This document shows, piece by piece, positions 45,755-58,395 of a DNA stretch of 64,000 nucleotides (its first letter is position 1; the number at the start of each line of letters is the position of its first letter). This DNA is from Corynespora cassiicola (taxonomy: Eukaryota; Ascomycota; Dothideomycetes; Pleosporales; Corynesporascaceae): assembly GCA_022059125.1 (NCBI GenBank), contig JAEUWY010000007.1:186001-250000 (forward strand), given 5' to 3'. Position numbers and translations under genes: made by a program. The notes beneath the pieces were generated by a model that made no database searches, had not been told where the DNA came from, and saw only the letters and a list, made by a program, of their open reading frames with translations.

Positions 45755-46339
45755 TAAAAACACGTATATTACTACTAAGCTTTCTAATTAAAATATATAG
45801 ACTTAAAAGCTTCTGTAGCAGTTATCTTAGTATTTTTAAAAATATTTTTTTTTTTTATATAATTATTTTAGTAAGCTAGCTAAGTCTGCTAAGTTACTAA
45901 TTAGCTTATTATAATTTTTATATTTTTAATATTTATAAATTATTAATTAAAGTTTATATAAATTTAATAATAAAAACTTTAAAGCTTAAACGCAGCTAAC
46001 TAGCTTTTTAACTTTTAATTTTTAATTTTAAAATTTATAGTTTTTATATTAGCTTTTAAAAAATTTTTATTAATTTTATAAAATAATAGCTAAGTTTTAT
46101 AGCTAAGTTTTTTATTTATTTAAAATTTTTACTAAGTTTAGTAAAAGTTTTAAAACTTCTAAAAAATAGTTATAAAGTTTTTTATTAGTAATATAGCTTT
46201 TTTTTAAGCCAGCGGAATAGCTAGCTAAGTTATTATTTAAAAAAACTTTAGTATATAATTAATATTAAATAGTAATAAGCTAGCTGCTTTTTAGCTAGTT
46301 TAAATTATATACTTAATAAAGCTTTACTTTTTAGCTTAG

Positions 46340-46700
46340 TGTAAGAATACAGAGCGACTTGTCTTCGATACGGCTCAAGTACTACTTAGAATAAGAGTTT
46401 ATAGAACTAGAGAACAATTATAAGTCAGAACCTATAAGTTTTATACGAAAAAATATTTCTAAACTACAGAACTATCTAAAACTATTATAACTTTTTATAG
46501 TTTTTTTTTAGCGCCTATTCTAAGTTTAGTTTAGTTTTTTTTTTAGTTATTATAAAAGAGTATAAAAAAATAAAAGATTAAAGCTAAGTTAAAGCTATAT
46601 TAGAAGTTAGAAACTAGAAATTAGATGTAAAGTTCTAAATTACGTGCGCGATACTTAGAAGTAAATATATTTAAACTTTATATAAATAAAGTTTATTATA
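46340..46700 (-). repeat. LTR (3' LTR of the minus-strand element)
   Basis: 361 bases. Its outer roughly 100 bases keep many C and G that are T or A in the partner; its inner end has become TTTATTATA where the partner keeps TTCGTCACA. Confidence 0.92.
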
Positions 46701-49700
46701 TTACTTTTTTTTAGTAGACAGATTATTCTAATTTAATATAATTTATAGTCTATTTAAAAAAAAATATAAATAGTTTTTATTAAAAACAGAGTACTTTATT
46801 TTATTATTTATTTTTATTTTTAGTATTTTATAAAAAAAAGTATTACGCGTTTATATAACTAGTAAAATATTTTTACAGAGCTGCTATCTAGCAGTTATAA
46901 ATTTAGTTTTTTAAATTTTTTTTAATTTTTTTTTATTTTTTTAATTATTATATTCTGTAAATAGTTTATTTTAAATTTAGTATCTCTACTAACTTTTCTT
47001 AGAGCTTTTTACTATTAAATTAGCTCTCTAATTTATTTTATAATATCTATTTTAGTTTTATCTAATACTTTATTAGCAGTTTACTATAAAATATACTTAC
47101 ACGCCTATTATATATTAGTAAAAAAATATATAATTAATTTTAAATTTAAGTTAATTTTAAATAAAAAGTGCGAGTACTATACTGCTTAAAAAAGTTTATA
47201 TAAACTAATATATATCTAACTTAGTACGTATTTAAAATAGTTAGCTAATATTTTATTTTAGATTTTAAAGTGCTGCGCTGCTAAGTATAAAGCATTAATA
47301 TAAACTATAAATAACTAAAAAAAAAAACTTAAATAATTTTATTTTAACTACTATAGTAAAAATCGCGGCTAGAGCTGTTTTAGTTATAGCTTAAATAACT
47401 AAAACAAAGTTAGAACGTATACAGATAGAAAAAGTATTACTAGCTATTTATATAACTCTAAAAATAATTTACTAAAATATAGAAAAAATAAATTAAAAGC
47501 TACCTAACTTAAAAATAATTTTTTTATATAGTTTAGTTTACGTAAACAGAAAAAAAACAGCTAAATTTACTAAATTTTTTTTAGTAAAGTAGTTTTAGCG
47601 GGCGGGTAAATTAAATAAAATATTACTAAAGTTTAAAAATAAGTCTAAGTTAAAAAAATCTAATAGTAATAACAATTTAATTTTTAATAAAAATAAAAAA
47701 AATCTATAGTTAGTTCTAAAGAGTTTTAGAATTAGACCTAAAATAAATTTTAAGTAAAAAATTTAATAACTATTCTACTCTACTCTATTGTTTTACAGAT
47801 AATTTATATTTTTTATTTTCTATTTCTATATTTAAAGCTATTAGTTTAGAGACCAGAAAAGTTCTAGCTTATTAGAATACTTATTATAAAAAGCTTTTAA
47901 CTTATATAGAGCTTTTATAAAATTAAATACGTTATACTATACAGAATTTAAGTTATATCTAATCTAGCTTATTCTGTACTTTAGTAATAAGCGTATAAAT
48001 TTACTAGCAAAAATATTTTTAATTTTTTATTTTTCTACTTTATTAATTAGTACTTTAGTAAATTTTAGAGCTTTTTGTTCTAAAAGTAAATCGCCTAAAT
48101 TTTTATAAAAAATATTTAGTATAAATATATTATAAATTTTTAATTTTAGAAGTAGTTTAAAATAGTATAAATAATCTATTTTTTTTAATACTTTAAAAGA
48201 ATCTGTCTACTATTTAGACAGCTTTTAACTTAGTTTTATAGATATTAAATTTTTTATATTAAAATATACTTAATTTCTAATAGTTTAGTCTACTTAGCGA
48301 TAGTAGAGGTTAATTTAAGCTTATATTTATTTCTAAGCTTTCTTAAAATTTTTTTTTATAAGCTTTTATACTTTATATATTTATAAAGCAAGTACTAAAG
48401 TATTTTAGTAATTTAGTTTTTTTTAAAGCTTAGAAAGTTTAGATTTTTTCTAATACTAACTTTAACAGAATTTAGAACTAAATAAAACTTAATATAAAGT
48501 TATTTCTAAGTTTATATATAAAAAAGTAAGTTAAGCGCGATCTATTAATAGCAGAAGTTTATTCTAGTTATTCTAATAATAGCTTATAAATAGCTTTAGT
48601 CTCTAGTTAATATATTAGTTTATAATTTTAGTTTAGCTATTAGTTTTTTTATAGTAGGTAGTAAATAATTTAATTTTAACGCTAATAATACAACAGAATT
48701 CAGACTAGAAACTAGAAATAAACTATAGTTTTTAGTCTAATATAATTATTTCTAAAATATATTTAAATTAGTATATTTACTAAATAAATAAATAGGCTAT
48801 ACTACGTGCGTTAATATTTTTATAATATAAAATTAATACAGCTTACTTAGAAAGTTAATTAATAATTACTAAAATTTAATTATAGCTAGTTTTATTACAG
48901 AGAAATTTTTTAAAGTCTATACAAAAGTATTATATAAAATAGTTTAAAATAAAAAAAAAATAGATTTTTTTAGTAGAATAAATTTATTTTAAATATATTT
49001 ATTAACAGACGAAGCAGTTTTATATATATTACTTATATAAGTTTTCTATATCTTTTTAGTAATACTTCTGGGCTAATAGCTGGTAGGTTTTTATAGCGCT
49101 AAAATATGCTAAAAAAACTTAGTTATAAGCTTTTTATATTAAGCGTGTAATAAGCGTAGAGTTCTAAAAAATATATAGTTAATATTAGTATAATATAAGT
49201 CTGTTATATATCTAGTACTAATTAAAAAAATTTTTATATTTTTTTATAAAGCTTAATTAATTTTTTTTTAGAAAAGTATTAATAAGTTTAAAAAAGTTAA
49301 AGCTTATTAAGTTTTTTAAGAATATTGCATATACGCAAGCCACACACTTAGTCTAAACTTTAATATATTTTTAAACTAATTTAGCGTTAATTTAAAAGTT
49401 AAAGTAATATAGTCTAATTAGTACGCAAAAACAGTTATTTTACTATATAACTAAAAAAATTTTTATATTTTATTCGCAACGGCTAAAAATATTAGCTTTA
49501 GTATTATTTTTATTTAAAGTATATTTAATTTAAAAGTTAAAAAACGCTAGTTCTTCTGCCTATTTTACTTATTTAGTATTTAGAATTTTAGTTGTTATAA
49601 AGTATTCTAGTAACCTATAATTAGAATATATTTAAATCTAATATTTTATAGAAAAGAAATTAGCTTACTATTTTTAGAAAGCGGTAATAATAGCGAAAAG

Positions 49701-50189
49701 TTTTTTATTATATATTTTTTAATTAAGTTTAGAACCGGATAAAGTTTTGCTATAGAAAGTATATAAATACTAATTTTTATTAATATATTACTAAAACTAT
49801 ACGCCTGCAATAGCGCTATTAAATATATTAGTTTTTAGTTTTATAAATAGTTTAAAATTAAAATAATAAAAAGTTAGAATAGAAAAAAAAAAGTTTTTTA
49901 AAATTTTAAATATTTAGTTATATTTTTAAGTCTATTTAAAAAATACAGCAGAGCTTTAAAGTACACTAATTAGTAAAATAATACAGAAATATTTTAGTAT
50001 AAATTATTAGTAAAAGCTAGTAAATTTAAAAAAAAATTTTATTTTTATAATAGTAGTAAGTCAGACCTAATTTTATAAAGCTTTAACTTTTTCTAGATCT
50101 ACTTCTAGTTTTTAGTTAGTTAGAATATATTTTAAGTATTAAGTACGTTTTATATAAAATTTAGATTTAGCTATATTTACTTATAGTTT

Positions 50190-50530
50190 AGCTTAATATA
50201 GTTATTCTAAAACAGCTTTAATATACTAAATATAAATTTATTTATTTTTAAAGTAAATAAAAATATTATCTAGATATGCGATGTAGAAGTTATTAAAATA
50301 GTTAATTAAAACGTTATTTATATATTACTAGAAAGTAGCTGGTCTGTTACACAACCTAAATAAAAAAATTTTATATTTATATATTCTGTATTATATTTAA
50401 AAAATAGTATATTTTTTATTATTAAAGTTTATTTAAATTTTGTTAAATACAGCGTAAATATCTAACTTTATAAAAACTTTAGCTTTACTAGATCTTACTA
50501 GAAGTTTATCTATTCTAAATATTAAATAAA
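50190..50530 (-). pseudogene. Reverse transcriptase remnant of the Gypsy element
   Basis: Minus-strand translation gives KLDIYAVFNKI at about 50437-50470 (Ty3/Gypsy RT 'KLDLRAAFxxI' block), then FRLCNRPATF (the 'FGLxNAPATF' block), then AYLDNIFIYFK at about 50249-50279. The last is the catalytic Y-L-D-D box with the second Asp changed to Asn, a G-to-A change typical of RIP. Multiple stop codons separate the blocks. The order and spacing are right for Gypsy RT. Confidence 0.88.
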
Positions 50531-53170
50531 TATTTTTTCTAATTAAAGTATTTAGTTTATAATAGTTAATATATATTTTAAGTTTTTTATTTACTTTACA
50601 AACACACAAAATAGATAATATAAAAAAACTCTAACTCTACTTAATAAAACTGTGTTATAGTTAAATTATTATAAACTTTTAAATAGTTTTAAGTTTTTTA
50701 AAATTCTGCTTATATAGAAAACTATAGCTGTTTAGAAAAAGTTTAGTAAAAATAATTTTATAGTTATAAAGTTAGTAGAGCGGAAAATAGAGTGCGGCCT
50801 TAAAGTTAAATATATTTTAGTATATTTAATATATAGAAAAAAGTCAGAACAGTACTAGAACTACAGTATTCTAAATTCTAAAAAAAAAGTTTTTAATTAA
50901 TTAGTTAATTTTAAAAATAGTTATTATAGAAAATTTATTTTTAGATTATTTTATTTAAAAATAAAAAGTATTAGCTAAAATAGCAGCTATTTAAAAACTT
51001 TAACTAAATTTAAAATTTAGTTAGAAATTAGTTAGAAAAAAGTATTTAAACTAAAAAAGTTTTAGTTTTTAGAGTTAATACAGATAAATTTCTAAGCTTT
51101 AATAGTATTTAGTTTAGTTAGCTTTTTAAAAAGCGTTTTTTTAGAAAATATTTTACTCTGCACTCCGGCTAGTAGATAATTAGTATAAGCGTTAAAGTAT
51201 AGATAGAGTAGATATATATAAAAGTAGATACTAAAAAAACTAGATAATCCGGTTATATTCCGTGTTTAGTTTAAGTTTAAATTTTTTTATTTATTTTAGA
51301 CTAATAATACAGTTTTAGAATTTAAAATTAAAAATAATAAAAAAGCAATTTAGTATTATACGTTTATTTAGATAAAAATAGAAACAGATATAATAAGTAA
51401 CTAAAAATTTAATTAAATTTTAAAAGCTGCGTACTTTAACCTAGTAAAGCAGTTTTTAAATAGAAATCTAAAAAGTACAAAATAATAAAATTATAATAGA
51501 AGTATTAATAAATAAAAAGCTTTATATACTAATATTAATAAGAGAATATAAACAGATTTTAAATCTGTTAGAATAGAGAACTAAAAATATTTTAAAATAC
51601 TTTTTTTTTAGTAAGTTTAAAATTTTTATCTGTAATAGGTTGTACTTATCTAAATCTAAAATAGAAAATTTTTCTAAACGTTTTTATTTTTTAATTAGAA
51701 TAAATTCAGGTTACAAAAGTTAATCGCGTTTTTAAATTAGTTATATAAATTATTTTTTATATTAATTTAGCTTATTTATAAAAAGTTATAATTATATATA
51801 AAATAGTTTTACTTATTATAGTTATAGCAGTTTTCTTCTGCAGCTTAAGCTGGTTTAAATAGCTTACTGTTTTCGCGTTAGTACAGTAGTTATAACTCTA
51901 CGTAGATAGTATACTAGTAAATAGTTTTTTTTTTTTTTATAAATACTGCAGATAAGTTAGGTATTTTTTAATTTTTTAAAACTTTATTTAGTAGAAAACT
52001 ATAGTTACTTTTTTTATTTCTGCTAATAGCAGATATAGAGTTATTTCAGCGCTTTATATTATAGGCAGAGAAATATTTTACTATATTATTAAAAAAGTTA
52101 TTCTATAGAGATTTAAATTTAAAGTTTAGAACTCGCAGAGCTAAAGTAATCTTTTTCTATAAATAAAAAAACTATTTTTTTTTTTATACTTTACTTTTAA
52201 TAGTAATAAATAAAAATTAAGTTTTAAAAATAAAAAAAAGTTTTTTTTATTCTATCTGCAATTAATAAAAAATAACTTAATTTTTTACTTTTTTATTTTC
52301 TAAAATAAAGTATAATTTTAAAAAGTTAAGTATTTTCTCTGCGTTAAAAAACTGTTTTAGAAAATTATTAGCTAAATAACAGGGCTTTAAGTATTTTTAA
52401 GCTAGTTTTAACGTATATTTCTAAACTTCTACTATATAAGCTTATTTAGTAAAATAGTAATTTTAATTAATATTAAAGTAATTTTAAATAGAGGCTAGCT
52501 ATTATAAAAAAGTAACAGTTTTTCTGTTACTAAAAAACTTAATTTTAAAAATCTGCTTAAATAACTTTAGCTAAACTAAAATTAAAAATAATTTAGATAG
52601 TTATTAAATGCGAGTTAATAGTAATAGTTTAAACTATTTTTTTTAATAAAAAAAAAAATCTGCAGCAGCGGCTTTAAATTTTAGTATTCTAATTTATAAC
52701 TATAAAATTTTAATTTCTGTTAGTATAAAATAAAAATCGCTATTATTAAGTTAGAGTAGAAATTTAATAAGTTTTAAATTATTATTAGAAAGTTAAAGCT
52801 GTTTTTACAGCCTGCTTAATTTTTAAATAATATTTTTTTAAAATATATTTAGTAGATATATAGAGCTAGATATTAATAGTTAGAATTAATTTTAGTAAGT
52901 TTTTAGTAGTTATTTAGTTTTTACTTTAGTATATAACACGTTTTTTTTAAAAGTAATCTAACTTACGTAAAAATAGAAATTTTAAACTTAAAAACTTTAG
53001 TTATTAAAAAATCTAAAAAATTTTAACTTTACTAAAAGTTAAAAATATATATAGTAATTTAAAACAGATCTAGTCCGATACGTGTACTATCTAGTTATAC
53101 TTTTTTTTATAATAAATAAAAAGGTAATATTTTTAAGCTGTTACTAGTAAAAAGTAGTTTAAAAATATAA

Positions 53171-53531
53171 TATAAAAATACAGAGCGACTTATCTTTAAT
53201 ACAGCTTAAATACTACTTAAAATAAAAATTTACAAAACTAAAAAATAATTATAAATTAGAATCTATAGATTTTATATAAAAAAATATTTCTAGACTACAG
53301 AACTATCTAGAACTCTTATAACTTTTTATAGTTTTCTTCTAGCGCCTATTTTAAATTTAATCTAATTTTTTTTTTAGTTATTATAAAAAAGTATAAAAAA
53401 ATAAGAGATTAGAGCTAAATTAAAGCTATGTCGGAAGTTAGAAGCTAGAAATTAGATGTAAAGTTCTAAATCACGTGCGCGATACTTAGAAGTAAATATA
53501 TTCAGACTTTATACGAACGAGGTTCGTCACA
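53171..53531 (-). repeat. LTR (5' LTR of the minus-strand element)
   Basis: 361 bases, co-linear with 46340-46700. Its outer end retains GAACGAGGTTCGTCACA, while its inner end has lost most G/C, beginning TATAAAAATACAG against TGTAAGAATACAG in the partner. Confidence 0.92.
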
Positions 53532-54609
53532 CTTAGCTATAGTAAATAATAAAACGTTTTTTTTTAATAGAGGCTGTATTATTAATTATAGCTAAAACTA
53601 AAATAGTTTAATAATATTTTAATTTAATAATAAAAAATTTAATAAAATTAAAAAGCTAAAAAAGGTATATAGCATACAGAAGTAAAAAAAAAAAAATAAT
53701 CTAATTCTGTTTATATAACTAGAGAAAATCTAAACTAATATAGTTATTATAGTTATTTAGTATAAGTATTTAAAATTAAAGCTAGCTGTAAATTATTTTT
53801 AGTATAAATATATAGTATAGCTACTTACAGCTAATTTTATTTAATATTTATTTATTTTTTAAAGTTATATAATACTACTAAAAAATTATTTTAGTTAGAA
53901 ACTATATTATTTAAAGCGTTTTACTTTTAAAAACTACTATTAAATTTAACTTAGTTTTTATAGCTAAAATATATTTAAATATAGTAATCTACTTATAATT
54001 TTTTAAGCTTTTAATATAAGCTTTTTTTTTTTATAAGTTAGTAAAAATCCGGCTGTTTATATATACTCTAAAATTTAACTTATTTTTATTTATATTATAT
54101 ATATTTTTAAATTAAATATTTAGTTTTAGTTTTATACGCTTAAACAGTTTTAAAAAAATTTATATTTAAACTAAAATAGCAGCTTTAGCTTTTAGAATTT
54201 TAAACTTTCTACTTATTATTAAAACTATTTTTAAATTATAATTAATAAAATAAAAAATTTAGCGCTTACTAAAAAAAGCTTAATTACTATTTATATAAAA
54301 AATTTAAATAGCTATTTTATAAATTTAAGTATATAAAAAAAAGTAGTTATAGATTTTTTTTTTAAAAATTTATTTTATAAAAAAATTTTTTTATTAAAAG
54401 CTTAGTTATTACTAGTATTAGTTACTAATAGTTTTATATATTTAGTTTTTTATACAGTTTTATAGTATTAATTAAAAAAAACTATATACTTTAGCAGCCG
54501 CTTACTAGCTATTATAATAATTTATATTAAAATTAGTAATAGCGCTTTATATAGCTAGTTCTCTAGTATTTATTATAAATAGCTAGTATTAAAAGTAATT
54601 AAGGTTAAC

Positions 54610-54675
54610 GCGGAGAGGTAAGTTTGTTAAGAGTGGGCGGAACCAGGAGGTGGGCGGAACCCTTGTAGCCGAGCT
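54610..54675 (-). repeat. Right terminal inverted repeat
   Basis: Inverted copy of 45689-45754, followed by TA at 54676-54677. The stop codon of the neighbouring P450 reading frame (54680-54682, minus strand) lies only two bases beyond. Confidence 0.85.
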
Positions 54676-54679
54676 TAGA

Positions 54680-56573
54680 CTAAATTTTCCCAGCTGAGCT
54701 GTGAGCTGGTCCCGTATTCCTAGCTCGACCGTCGTGATATCGAATCCATCCTTGAATCGAAATTTGTACGTTGTGATGAGGTTTGCTGTAATAAGTCGAA
54801 TTTGTGCAAGTGCAAGATTCTTCCCTACACATGCTCTGCAGCCTATTCAATGTCAGTCTTCCAGGCCTTTTATTCAATCTTGAAAGCACATACCAACTCC
54901 GAATAGCGCAAAAGCGCGCTTGTCTCTGATCAGCTCAAGCTTGCTTGTCCATTATTCTGGAATAAACTCATCGGGTCTTTCAAAGGCGCGTTGCACCAGG
55001 AATTACTTAGTTCCGAGTCAAATAGAAGCCAAAGTCCTTACTTCGAGAAATTTTATACCGAGGCGCTGCGATCTTTGTGTATGGGGGGGGTAAAAGTGTC
55101 ATAAATTTTTATCCCTTCCGGGCCAGTAATGCGGCTGCCAGTTATAAGAGCAGCTGGAATGAGGCGCATTGACTCGTTTATGACAGCATTGAAATGCTCC
55201 AATGATGCTAAAGTGTGAATATCGTATGGGGTGGGCAGACGAATCAACTCTTCGTACACTTTCTCTGCATAGAGCTGATAGCATGCCGATAGATAGAAAA
55301 GAATGATAAAGCTACGCCCCGTTGCATCACTAAACAAAAAAAAGCTATTGTCTGCACGTCTGTGATGCGCATTATAGAGACAAATCACCTTGTGCTTACT
55401 TGCCACCTATAATCACTCTTGCAGCGTTCCCACTAAGAAGATTTTTCTGGGCTAATTCGTCTAGGCTTTGTTTGTTTTCTTCCATGTCCTCTATAGAGTA
55501 CTTTGCGATGTCTGGTTCCGCGACCTTTGTCCGAAAAAGTCAGTCTTGTCAGTCTCGTCAGAGCAATACCCGCTAACGTGCCTTCAGTCATCTTTCCATG
55601 TATTCATCACCAAATTTCATCATCTCATTCCATGCTTTGATATCGGGTGCAAATGAAAAAAATGATAATCCAATGCGGATGACCCAGGTGGCCATGCTCA
55701 ATGGCCCTGGAAGGGACAACCCTGCCCGTTGCTGCGCCACGACTCGATGCCATGCGGCAGACTTCATCATGCAGAAACTTTCATTAAATTCAAATTCACC
55801 CATGGTATCGTGAACAATCATTGCATTATGTCATTCACAACCACTGGATTTGATATTGTGCTCGCGATGAGTTCTTCCAATGCAGCGACCTGCTTCCGGA
55901 TACGCGGAACATTGGTTAATTGCTAAGTGCTGGTCAAATACTTGCTACCAAAAGTGAGCAGCATGGGGTTCTACCTTTGGAGTAAAGAGCCTTCTGCCAT
56001 GCTTGACGCCTGCTCAGATGGTCCTGTGGTAGCCGGGAGAATATTGGCGAAGTTCTTGGGTAGACGATATCGTACAACTCTGACCGTGTGAGGTCATTTC
56101 CTGGACTATACATGGCTTCGAAAGCGGCGGGATGGAATATCGTAATTTCATTCGGCCCTAAACTCATGAGCTTCCAGTGATATATAGCTGACATCTTAAA
56201 AAGGAGGCCTACCTGTCCGAACGAACTGGCCATATTGCTTGTACAATGCATCTAGTACCTCATGATTCCTGGAATCACGGCATTTCCATACATGCCATAA
56301 CTTGGAAATGGCGGCACTGACTGGGCCCAGAAATCTCTTTAGCTTATGAAAGAGGATCCTATACGCGACAATGCTCCCAAAAAGGCCAAATTGGTACAAT
56401 CCGCTTAACAGGATAAGGTTATAAAGTTCTCCTGTGATTGCAAGGACGAAGAAAAATGTTAGGAGATGGAACAATACAACATATGGCCGCTTTAGGTGCC
56501 ATTAGACGTTGATAAAGATAGGTTGATGTGCTAGTATACCAGTCACAATAGCAACCATGTATATTCTATCCAT
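54680..56573 (-). pseudogene. Cytochrome P450, inactivated
   Basis: Minus-strand pieces in correct order: N-terminal membrane anchor from the ATG at 56573; a 'SRLPQDHLSRRQAWQKAL' block; an 'EFEFNESF' to 'SMATWVIRIGL' block; the K-helix ExxR as NESMRL; and the heme loop FGVG/CRACVG, with the thiolate Cys just after an intron at about 54850-54890. At least two in-frame stops fall inside exons: TAA at 56504-56502 and TGA at 55590-55588 (the latter explicable as a single C-to-T). It resembles fungal microsomal secondary-metabolism P450s. Transcription ends directly at the transposon. Confidence 0.82.
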
Positions 56574-57264
56574 AGTGCTGCACTTGAGGAACAAGGACTA
56601 CGAGAATGTAGCAATCGGGAATGTTTAAAATAATAAATTATTACCTGATGCTATCCGAGCTCAACGGGTTCCTCTTGTAAATTATCGGTGAATCGTTGTC
56701 CAGTTCCTGAACTGATTGAGATGTATCACTAGCGAATCCAACAGAGATGACAACATAGATAGGGTAGATCTCACTAAGGATTGTGCATGCTAGAGAGAAT
56801 AGTATGCATATGGTATTGATTTAATCACACTCCAGGAAGACTAATATGGGCCTGAACACTTTGAAATCCAATAAAAATGTGCAGCTAACACCCTTCCCAG
56901 CGGAGATTGTATGCTCAGACTAGCATTTCTCTATTGAGTTTGGCTACGCACATCACATTGGTAATTTCCGAAGTCCGTCGCTACATGAGACACCTAATTC
57001 TATTGTTAGGAGTTCAGGGAATTGTTTCATTGCCTCGTCTTGCTCCTCTACATATCGGTCAGGTGGCGCAGTAGACAGGTGCCTGTGTTTCTCCCAGTCT
57101 CAACTCCGATTGAGGATACTTACCAATCATTTTATGCTTACATTCTATCCTATCAATCGAACACTGGTATTTCCTAGGAGATATTCCATTGAACGCATTT
57201 TCTTCTCGAACATCTCGCAGTCTAAACTTCACCAAACAAAAGAACCCACACAATAATCGAATGA
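56574..57264. other. Intergenic, AT-leaning, no gene seen
   Basis: Between two divergently oriented pseudogenes; only short frames. Confidence 0.5.
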
Positions 57265-58395
57265 ATGACCCAAAACAATCAAGCAACTGCAGCAGTCATA
57301 GCTACAAGTTTGGTCCTAATTCTAGTATGTTCAGTTGCTCTAGGGCTTTGATTCTGGGCTATAAAAGGATTGGGCATTCGATGAAGATTCACGATTATCT
57401 TTGCATTGTCTCATTTGCAAATAATCTGACAGCTCCCCCTTTCTTTCTCTGATGCTAAGAAAAAAAAATTTTCAGCGTTGCATACTGTATCGATATTTTT
57501 ATCGTTAAGCCTGAGAACTAATTAGTACCTATAACTTGATATAGCAACCAACATGTATACATGAATGGCTTACGGGAATATTGGAACTCACATTTCTGAA
57601 GTTCAGATGGAACAACTCACCATATCTTTGAAGTTATGCGCCAAATTGCTTTAGCTATGTGTTTATTAAGCATTAGCAGATCTTCTTTGCCTCACAGCCC
57701 TTATGGGCGGTGTCGATCACAGCATTCCGACTCTCTATTATCTTTGTCTATATTGAGATATTAGTATAGGCTCATTTTTAATTACGTATATGTTTTCGTT
57801 GCTATCATATCGCTTTTCTTCATTGGAAGTATCACAACTACTTTACGGCTCTGCCAACTGATCAACTTTTCGTGGAGTAAAACCAAATCAAGTGTCTGCG
57901 GAGATATTGGAGCAGCTGAGCTGCAGAAGCAAGCTCTCAATCTCTCTCTTAATATCATAATTGACCTACTTCCATTGCCACTTGTTTGGGGGCTCAACAT
58001 GGACAAACAAGAGAAGATAGATATAACCGTAACATTTGCTTTGGGCTTACTGTGAGTTTCCCAGACATGCTCTCATGATGTTTCAGCTTCATACGTGCTT
58101 GATCATCTAGGATCTCCCTATCACTTTAGGGCGCATTATACAGCTCAAGCATTGCGACGTAAAAGAATTCACCTACTGTACCTATACTGCTATTCTTCCT
58201 ACAATTTCTGATATGGCTGTGGGCGTTATCCTCGCTTGTTTTCCGCTACTAGGTCCCCTCATATACTGCAATCGATACAAAAATTCCGAACCTTCACTAT
58301 ATGCCAACCTTCTTGACAATTTTAAGAAGCAGCAGTCGGCTACTTCATCTACAAAGACTAAATTGACGAACCAAAAAAACCCAACCAGGCACTAG
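57265..58395 (+). pseudogene. SAT4-type rhodopsin-like protein, inactivated
   Basis: From the ATG at 57265 the first helix reads AAVIATSLVLILVCSVALGL, then TGA at 57349 where the family has Arg before FWA (explicable as CGA to TGA). Later pieces match the family: a helix at about 57785-57840 beginning YVFVAIISLFFIGS, KQALNLSLNIIIDLLPLPLVW at about 57925-57990, and TISDMAVGVILACFPLLGPLI at about 58200-58260. Additional stops occur near 57391 and between helices. Third member of this family in the window. Confidence 0.7.

Larger units (their letters stand above)
46340..53531 (-). mobile_element. Ty3/Gypsy LTR retrotransposon, RIP-inactivated, nested
   Basis: Two 361-base LTRs (46340-46700 and 53171-53531) align without any indel at an exact offset of 6831. 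The left one begins TGT and the right one ends ACA. The target-site duplication CTTAG is perfect at 46335-46339 and 53532-53536. A purine-rich tract (minus strand, CTAAAAAAAAG) sits just inside the left LTR, and reverse-transcriptase motifs read on the minus strand, so the element is transcribed right to left. The interior is saturated with C-to-T/G-to-A change and has no open frame. Gag, protease and integrase were not individually located. Confidence 0.92.
45687..54677. mobile_element. DNA transposon relic with terminal inverted repeats, host of a nested retrotransposon
   Basis: The sequences at 45689-45754 and 54610-54675 are inverted repeats of about 65 bases (both start AGCTCGGCTACA, then GGGTTCCGCCCACC with single changes, and share GCCCAC further in). 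Each is flanked outside by TA, as in Tc1/mariner/pogo insertions. Without the nested element (7192 bases plus a 5-base duplication) the transposon is about 1.8 kb, the size of a Fot1/pogo-like element. Its interior (45755-46339 and 53532-54609) is extremely AT-rich and full of stops; I could not read a transposase, so the family is inference from the ends and size. Confidence 0.75.

Noticed and set aside
45755..46339. Transposase of the outer transposon
   Set aside because: Looked for HTH/DDE blocks on both strands here and in 53532-54609; RIP has removed any readable motif, so no family is claimed.
45755..54609. CRISPR-like or centromeric repeat array
   Set aside because: The recurring TAAAAA/AGCTA words are compositional; no regular repeat-spacer period, and the LTR/TIR structure accounts for the block.
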